Source: CAMDPA01 sp964574325
GTDB taxonomy: Bacteria > Pseudomonadota > Alphaproteobacteria > Rhizobiales > Hyphomicrobiaceae
Direction of reading: 5' to 3'
Length of the DNA stretch: 64,000 nt
NCBI GenBank assembly: GCA_964574325.1
Contig: CAZNMY010000004.1
Location: 1-64,000, forward strand
Below, piece by piece: positions 54,897 to 61,800 of this stretch (the stretch's first letter is position 1; every line of letters starts with the position of its first letter). Made by a program: the position numbers and the translations under genes. The notes beneath the pieces were generated by a model. The model did not search any database. It saw only the letters and a list, made by a program, of their open reading frames with translations, and was not told the DNA's origin.

Positions 54897-56312
54897 TCAG
54901 CCGCGCTGTGCGCTCGGTCCGGTCCCGCCGCAGCCATGGCGAACGCTCGACACGCCCTCGGCCGATCCCGATCCGCGGGCGACCACGACCATGTCTCCGG
55001 GACGAACGGTATCGACTTCGCGGGCCGCGAGGCGGACCTCGGAGCTGCCCTGGCGGCGTACGATGATATAGCCCGGAGCGCCGTCGGCAGCTCCGCCCGC
55101 GTCGACCGGTGTCAGCATCGAAACCGGCGAAAGCGATACCTTCTCCCGGGAGAACGGCGAGGAGGTCGGCCGCGACTTGTCGAACTCGAGTTGCAGTTCC
55201 TCGACCTTGGCCCAGGTCTCGGCCATCTCCTCGGTGAGCTTGGCGCGATAGACCTCTTCGAGCTCGATTTTCTGACGGATCAGTTGGATCTCTTCGGCCA
55301 AGGCGCGAGCGAGCTGAACCTTGGCCCCCGCGCGCTTCTCGCCGAGCTCTGCCAGGGTCGTCTCGACTTCCATCAGGCGTTGCTTGGTGACGACATTGGT
55401 CTTGAACAGCTTGCCGAGGCTCTCGGCGTGATCGTTGAAGCGGTTGTAGCGGGAGTCGAGGCTCGTCTGCAGTTCCTTGAGGCGCTCGATCTCTTGGGCG
55501 CTGGCGTGGCTGCCGGCATCGATCACCTTGATCGTGGCGATCCTGGAGCCGCGGCGCATGCCGAGCAGGCCCTCTTCGGCGGTGATCAGTTGGCGTGCGC
55601 GGAACTGGCCGCACAGTCCGATGAGGCGCTCGGGTACTTCGATGGAGTTCTTGCCATCGACTTCGGCGTTGAGGCGGGCGTGACGGCTGAGCGCACGTGC
55701 GAGCTGCAGTGTGACCATGTCGGTCTTGTCGGCGTCCTTCGCGACACCCTTTTCGCGGGCGAACCCGCCGGCGACGGACATGGCCTTGAGCACGGTCATG
55801 CCGCGGAACCAGTTGAAGGAACCGGGTTTGTCGACATCGCCCGTCACGAACACGTGCCGGTAGCGCTCCACCTCGATCGAGACCATGCCCTCGCGGCCGG
55901 TCAGTGAGAGGATGCGCTTGGAGAGCGTTGCTTCGAGCTGTTCTGCCGGCATCAAGCCGAGTTCGAAACGGCCGATACCGGGCACCGAGATGGTGTCGTC
56001 TTCGTTGATGCGATAGATGCCGGAAAGCTCGTTGAAGCCCTGGAAGCGAACCTGCAGCGCCTCGGCGATCGATGCGATCGGGACCGTTGTGCTCAGCGCG
56101 CCCGAAGTCGGGGAATCACGACCGGTCTTCGTGACGGCGGGGCGGCGAGGCAGACCTCGTGGCGGCTGCGCCTGTGCCAGGATGATTGCACTCTTCGCGC
56201 CGTTATCGTGGCGCGGGGCCACCTGCTGGCGATCACTGGAATGAACGGCAGCGACGCCTGAAGCAGCGGTGAACACAGTAGCGAGTGCGCAGCGGAGGAC
56301 GATGCGGGACAC
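54897..56312 (-). CDS. Polysaccharide export outer-membrane protein (Wza-like, SLBB)
   Basis: A 471-residue secreted protein starting with GTG at 56312 behind GGAGG. A signal peptide (SRIVLRCALATVFTAASG) is followed by a Poly_export domain (ISVPGIGRFELGLMPAEQLEATLSKRI), an SLBB segment (VFVTGDVDKPGSFNWFRGMTVLKAMSVAGG) and a long coiled-coil region (about 285-400) before a short C-terminal beta segment with RPGDMVVV. It is expected to form the export channel of an exopolysaccharide. It heads the minus-strand EPS genes and is divergent from the NRPS gene. Confidence 0.86.
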   Translation of the reverse strand: MSRIVLRCALATVFTAASGVAAVHSSDRQQVAPRHDNGAKSAIILAQAQPPRGLPRRPAVTKTGRDSPTSGALSTTVPIASIAEALQVRFQGFNELSGIYRINEDDTISVPGIGRFELGLMPAEQLEATLSKRILSLTGREGMVSIEVERYRHVFVTGDVDKPGSFNWFRGMTVLKAMSVAGGFAREKGVAKDADKTDMVTLQLARALSRHARLNAEVDGKNSIEVPERLIGLCGQFRARQLITAEEGLLGMRRGSRIATIKVIDAGSHASAQEIERLKELQTSLDSRYNRFNDHAESLGKLFKTNVVTKQRLMEVETTLAELGEKRAGAKVQLARALAEEIQLIRQKIELEEVYRAKLTEEMAETWAKVEELQLEFDKSRPTSSPFSREKVSLSPVSMLTPVDAGGAADGAPGYIIVRRQGSSEVRLAAREVDTVRPGDMVVVARGSGSAEGVSSVRHGCGGTGPSAQRG

Positions 56313-56643
56313 TGAAAAACCTCCAGAAGTCGTGGACAGTGACTGAAGACTTGTACGTGAGTTCGGAGCGTGAGCTCGGGACGGAAGAGTTGGTACGCAA
56401 CGCTGGTTAGGACCAGAGACGTTGGTTGCCCGCGGCCGACCAGCGGATCCGGGAGTCGTACCGAGTGCTGATCTGTAGCCGGAACGTACAACTAGTGAAC
56501 ACAATGCTAATCGGTTGGCAAGCGACTAAGCTGCGAAGGTTAATCCACGGGAGTCGAAGTCGTGGATGAGGATGTCAATTCAACAGCGTTTAGTTTTGGA
56601 TTCACCACTTGCGGCGTGCTGGGCAAATCCTTATTGACTGGCG

Positions 56644-56664
56644 GATTGAATGACCTATTCAATC
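56644..56664. promoter_or_regulatory. Candidate operator, 8-bp inverted repeat
   Basis: GATTGAAT and ATTCAATC separated by GACCT. The size and AT-rich palindromic character fit a TetR/LuxR/MarR-class dimer site, about 190 bases upstream of the NRPS start. Confidence 0.45.
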
Positions 56665-56696
56665 GTGGAGCAGCATACTCGATTGCTTCGAGAAGC

Positions 56697-56717
56697 GAAG
56701 CTTGGGCGGCAAGCTTC
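56697..56717. promoter_or_regulatory. Candidate operator or hairpin, 8-bp inverted repeat
   Basis: GAAGCTTG and CAAGCTTC separated by GGCGG. It could be an operator or an RNA hairpin in the NRPS leader. Confidence 0.4.
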
Positions 56718-56856
56718 TGAAGCAGCTCACCTTCTGTGGTGAGGTTGGGGTGCGCGAGACATGATGCAAAGCATCAAGTACGGCGTGAAGTACGGCTGGC
56801 AATAGCGTCTTTCTCGCGAGAGAGGCTGACACCTGCCAGGCGGGGGTATTGCAAGA

Positions 56857-58797
56857 ATGTCCGGCCTCTCGAGAACTGACCAGTATTCAAGACATTCGCG
56901 AATTGACCCTTCGGCGAGCATCCATTTCATATTCGGGAATCTCGCCACGAAGTTGTCATGTGCAACTGCCGTTCTGGATGGAACGAGAACTTATTCATTC
57001 GGCGATATGGATCTCCTGAGCCGGCGTGTCGCCCGGCGCATGAGGCAAGCTGGCGCGCAGCCTGGCAGCGTCGTCGGCGTGTGGGCGCTGCGTGGTGCGC
57101 AGTCCTTGGTGGCGTGGCTGGCCGCGCTGCGCTGCGGCGCTTCCTACCTTCCGCTCGACGCGAACTATCCCGCTGATGCTTTGGAATTCATGATCGCCGA
57201 TTGTCGTCCGCGCGTCCTTTTGCAGGGCGAGGGCGTCGTCGCCCGTACTGTGGGATCGAACGGTGCGCAGGTGCTCGGTCTCGCCGAGATCATCGACGAC
57301 GATGCTTTCGACCACGAGTCGTGGATGGACGTAGAAGTCGATCGCGATGCGCCCGCATACGTCATGTACACGTCTGGCTCGACCGGAAGGCCCAAAGGCG
57401 TGGTCGTGCCTCATCGTGGTGTCGTGGGGCTCGTAACGTCGCAGAACTATATGGACTTCGCCGAGCCGCAGGTCTTCCTCCATCATTCGCCGCCGAGCTT
57501 CGATGCCAGCACGTGGGAGGTGTGGGGTGCACTGCTGAACGGCAACCCGGTTGCGGTTCACGGCGAAGATCGGATCTCGCTGAGCGGCATCGCCGCGGCG
57601 ATCGAGCGCCATGGCGTCACCACGATGTGGCTTACCGCCGGCCTTTTTCACGCCTTCGCGGACCATGACGTCGGCATGTTGAGGGGCTTGAAGACATTGA
57701 TCGTCGGCGGGGATGTCGTTCAGCCGCGTGCCGCCCGCATCGCGATCGACAACCTTCCCGGCTGCAACCTCGTGAACGGCTACGGGCCGACGGAAGCGAC
57801 GACCTTTAGCTGCTGCTATCGTATTCCCGCCAGTTTGCCTGTCGACCGCCCGATACCGATCGGTCGCGCCATCGCAGGCGCCGAAGCGTTCGTCACCGAT
57901 AGCGGGTTGGTTCCCGTCCAGGTCCGGGATGGCGAGATCGGCGAACTGGTCATTGCCGGCAGTGGCGTGGCGTTGGGCTATTTCGATCGGCCGGATCTGA
58001 CCCACGAGAAGTTCGTCACCGCTTACCTTGGCGACCGCGAGAGCCAAATCTATCGCACGGGAGATCTGGCCAGGGTCGACGAGAACGGCGACATCGAGTT
58101 CGTCGGTCGGGTCGATCGCCAGGTGAAGGTAAACGGCAAGCGCATCGAGCTCGACGAGATCGAAGAGGCCCTGCGCCGTGATGCGCGGGTCGCAGACGCC
58201 GTCACACTGCTCGAGACGGACCCCGCGGGGCGCAAGCACATCGTGGCGTTCGTCCGACCGGTCCAGGACGCCGCAGCGGACGGGGCGAGCGGTACCCGCC
58301 GCGATGCAATTCTGGACGCCTATCGCGCGCGTATGCCCGAGCACATGGTTCCAAATGAGACATTCGTCGTGGATGCCTACCCGCTCAGCGCCAACGGCAA
58401 GGTGGACAGGTCGGCGCTTCTGGCCTCGGTGCGCGACACCGCCGCTGCAACTCGACAGGCGCTGTTCGACGGCGCCGCGCCGCTGGAACGCACGATCGCC
58501 GGCCTGTGGCTCGATGCTCTGGGGCGCAGTCGGTTCGGTTTGAGCGACAACTTCTTCGACTGCGGAGGCACATCTCTTGCTCTGGTCGAGGTGCATGCGA
58601 GGCTTCAGTCGGCTTTGGGGCGGCAGGTTCCCATAACGGAACTGTTCGCCCATCCGACCATAGCCGGGCTTGCTTCGGCGTTGTCGAGGCCAGAAATGCC
58701 CGCGGGCACGGCTGCCGACGCAGCAGCCGAGCGTGCCGGGCGGCAGAAGGCTGCTCTCGCGCGACTGCGAGGAGGTCGGACATCGACCAAGGGTTGA
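56857..58797 (+). CDS. Stand-alone NRPS module, A-PCP (valine-like code)
   Basis: A 646-residue initiation module: adenylation domain (about 30-530) and peptidyl carrier domain (about 540-625), no condensation domain. A3 is YTSGSTGRPKG (171-181), A4 FDASTWE with Asp216 at the alpha-amine site, A5 NGYGPTEATTF, A7/A8 YRTGDLARVDENGDIEFVGRVDRQVKVNGKRIE in parts, A10 NGKVDR. The carrier Ser is 573 in DCGGTSL. Hand alignment to GrsA gives the ten-residue code D-A-W-W-I-G-G-T-F-K, one change from the published valine code. It activates an amino acid, probably Val-like, and passes it to the PKS next door. C-terminus is Ala/Arg rich. Confidence 0.93.
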   Translation: MSGLSRTDQYSRHSRIDPSASIHFIFGNLATKLSCATAVLDGTRTYSFGDMDLLSRRVARRMRQAGAQPGSVVGVWALRGAQSLVAWLAALRCGASYLPLDANYPADALEFMIADCRPRVLLQGEGVVARTVGSNGAQVLGLAEIIDDDAFDHESWMDVEVDRDAPAYVMYTSGSTGRPKGVVVPHRGVVGLVTSQNYMDFAEPQVFLHHSPPSFDASTWEVWGALLNGNPVAVHGEDRISLSGIAAAIERHGVTTMWLTAGLFHAFADHDVGMLRGLKTLIVGGDVVQPRAARIAIDNLPGCNLVNGYGPTEATTFSCCYRIPASLPVDRPIPIGRAIAGAEAFVTDSGLVPVQVRDGEIGELVIAGSGVALGYFDRPDLTHEKFVTAYLGDRESQIYRTGDLARVDENGDIEFVGRVDRQVKVNGKRIELDEIEEALRRDARVADAVTLLETDPAGRKHIVAFVRPVQDAAADGASGTRRDAILDAYRARMPEHMVPNETFVVDAYPLSANGKVDRSALLASVRDTAAATRQALFDGAAPLERTIAGLWLDALGRSRFGLSDNFFDCGGTSLALVEVHARLQSALGRQVPITELFAHPTIAGLASALSRPEMPAGTAADAAAERAGRQKAALARLRGGRTSTKG

Positions 58798-58839
58798 TCG
58801 TCTGCCGGTCAGGTAGCTCGAGTAGAGCAGCGTAAAGCA

Positions 58840-61800
58840 ATGTCGGAAAATCGAAACGAAAGACTAGCCGACGCCATCGCCATTGTGGGCGTTGCGGGCA
58901 GATATCCCGGTGCTCGCGATATCGCCGGGTTCTGGCGCAATATCTGTGGAGGTCGAGATGCGATCTCCCACTTCAATCTCGACGAACTCGAGGACGCGGT
59001 GACCGCCGAGGACCGCGCCTCGCCCGGCTACGTACCAGCGCGTTCCATTTTGGATGACGTCGAGCGTTTCGATGCTGCCTTCTTCGGGATGAAGCCTCGC
59101 GAAGCCGAGCTCACCGATCCCCAGCAGCGCGTCTTTCTGGAGATCTGCTGGGAAGCTTTCGAGGACGCAGGCTACACGCCCGCCGGCAACCCCTTGGTAG
59201 GCGTGTTCGCGGGCGCGTCTCTCAACACGTATTTTCTCCGCCATGTGCTGCAGAATCGTGCCGCGGTCGACGATTTCACCAGCCAGTTCCAGGTCGGTCG
59301 CTATTCCGAGCTGCTCGGGGCCCTCAACGATTTCGTCTCGACGCGCGTTTCCTACAAGCTCGGGCTCACCGGTCCCAGTCTGACGGTCGCGACCGCATGT
59401 TCGACGTCGCTCACGGCCGTCACGCTGGCCTGCCAGAGTCTGCTCATGCAGCAGTGCGACATGGCGCTTGCAGGCGGCGTTTCCATCACGTTTCCCCAGC
59501 GCCGCGGCTACATCTATTCGGACGGAGGCATGGCCGCGCCGGACGGCGTCTGCCGGCCGTTCGACAAGGACGCCGCCGGCACCGTGTTCGGTCATGGCGC
59601 GGGCGTCGTTCTGTTGAAGCGCTACGAGGAAGCTGTCCGCGACCGCGACAACATCTATGCGGTGATCCTCGGCTACGGTGTGAACAACGATGGCTCCGGG
59701 AAGGTCGGCTTCACGGCGCCGAGCCGCGATGGCCAGTCGAATGCGATGGCCGCCGCCTACGCGATGGCCGATGTCGATCCCGCTACGATCGGCTATGTCG
59801 AAGCACACGGAACCGCAACGCCGCTCGGCGATCCGATCGAGGTCGCTGCACTGGCATCTCTGCTGGGGTCCGGCGGCCCCGGCGCCTTGCCGTGCCACCT
59901 GGGCTCGGTGAAAGGCAATGTCGGGCATCTCGATGCCGCAGCCGGCGTCACCGGTCTCATCAAGGCGGCTCTCGCTCTCCGGCACAAGCAGATCCCGCCG
60001 ATCGCTCATTTTCGCCAACCGAACCCGCGCTTCGAGCTCGGCGGTACGCGCTTCGTGTTCGATGACCGGATTGCCGAGTGGGAAGCCTGCGAGGTTCCCC
60101 GTCGCGCCGCCGTGAACGCCTTGGGCGTCGGCGGAACCAATGTGCATGTCGTTCTCGAGGAAGCGCCGCCGACGGAGCGTGTGGCCGCGTTGCCTGTCGC
60201 CCGGCCGCCGCATCATGTCCTCCAGTTGAGCGCGCGCTCCCCGGAGGCGCTGGCGGCGACCGCCGAGAATCTAGCCACTGCGTTGTCGAAGCCGGCCGCT
60301 CCGGCCCTGCAGGATGTTTCGTTCACGCTGCAGCAGGGCCGCAGCCGTTTCACCCATCGCCTTGCGGTCGCTGCTGCGACGCATGACGAAGCCGTCGTGG
60401 CGCTTCGGGCAGCGGCGGCGCGCGCTGCTGCGGCGTCCGCCGTCACGTCCAAGCCTCCCCGAACGGTGTTCATGTTCCCCGGTCAGGGGACGCAGCATCC
60501 CGGTATGGGGCGCGAACTCTATGACGGCGCGCCTGATTTCCGCGCCGACGTGGATCGCGGTTTGGAGGTTGCGAGCCGCTGCCTCGGCAGCGATCTGCGG
60601 CAGCACCTGTTCCCGGCGACACCAGGCCACGACCATGCCGAAGCGATCCGCTCGACCGTTCTGGCGCAGCCCGCGCTTTTCATCATCGAGCACGCCTTGG
60701 CCTCGGAGCTGATCCGTCTCGGCGTCACGCCTTCCGCCATGATCGGCCACAGCCTCGGAGAGTTCGTCGCTGCGACGCTGGCCGGAGTCATTTCCTACGA
60801 CGACGCGTTGACGGCCGTTGCGAACCGAGCGCGGTTGATGTCGACGCTCCCCGGCGGGGCGATGCTCGCGGTTCGCCTCCCCGTCCGCGAGTTGGAACCC
60901 CTGTTGCCGCCCGGCACGGATATCGCTGCGATCAATGCGGAAAGCCTGTGCGTGGCTTCGGGCCCTGTCGAGGTCGTCGAGCAATTGGAGAAGATGCTGG
61001 CGGCCAGGGACATCGTGTGCCGCCGCCTCCATACATCGCATGCGTTCCATTCCGCGATGATGGACCCGGCCGTGCCGGAGCTGCAGCAGGTGATGCGCGA
61101 GGCGACGCTCTCCGCGCCGCGAATACCCATCGTATCGAGCGTGACCGGTACTTGGCTGACCACCGAGGAAGCGACGTCCGCCGACTACTGGGCGCACCAC
61201 TGCCGCGCCACCGTGCGGTTCGCCGACGCGCTTGCGACGGTGACCGCCGAGGGCGGCGTATTGATCGAAGTGGGGCCCGGCGCGACGCTGACGTCACTCG
61301 CCCGCCAGGCGCTGTCTCGGCAGTCCAAGACCGCTCGTCCGGCATCGACCGTTGTGCAGACGCTGCCGGGTTACGACGATCTCTCGGTTGATCCCCTCCT
61401 GGCAAACGCTCGCGCCGCGATCTGGCAATCGGGCATCGATGTCGCCTGTCATACCTTCGGCGCGGTCGATGCGGCTCGTGTCTCGCTGCCGACGTACCCG
61501 TACGAACGCAAGCGGTTCTTTCTCGACGTGGCGCCGGCAATCGCTCCGGCCGACGAGCCGGCCGAGCCTGGGGGGCAGCCGCCGAAGGCTGCCGCGTCCG
61601 GGGGCGATATCGGCGGAAGCGCGTCAGTTGCAGCAATAGGTAATCCGATGTCGGCAGAGACTTCCAGTGTCAGTTCCATCTCCGACGGCTCCCGGCACCG
61701 CGAGAAAATCGCCGACGCCCTGATCGGGATCTTGACCGAAGTCTCCGGCGAGGACGTGTCGTCGGCGCCTCGCGGCGCGACCTTCCTGGAACTCGGCTTC

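Larger units (their letters stand above)
56313..56856. promoter_or_regulatory. Divergent regulatory region between EPS export gene and NRPS gene
   Basis: 544 gene-free bases, more AT-rich than the neighbours. Perfect 8-bp inverted repeats occur at 56644-56664 and 56697-56717, a smaller GATGC-AAA-GCATC at 56763-56775, and a 9-bp direct repeat AAGTACGGC at 56776 and 56788. These could bind regulators shared by both divergent operons. No promoter stands out. Confidence 0.5.

Noticed and set aside
54076..55614. 512-codon minus-strand ORF overlapping EPS export and ligase genes
   Set aside because: Arg/Pro-rich and in a different frame from two motif-bearing genes. The GTWTGTWTG segment comes from the 12-bp tandem repeat.
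58864..60216. Long minus-strand ORFs opposite the PKS gene (also 62242-63576)
   Set aside because: Antisense to a continuous megasynthase frame with intact catalytic motifs.
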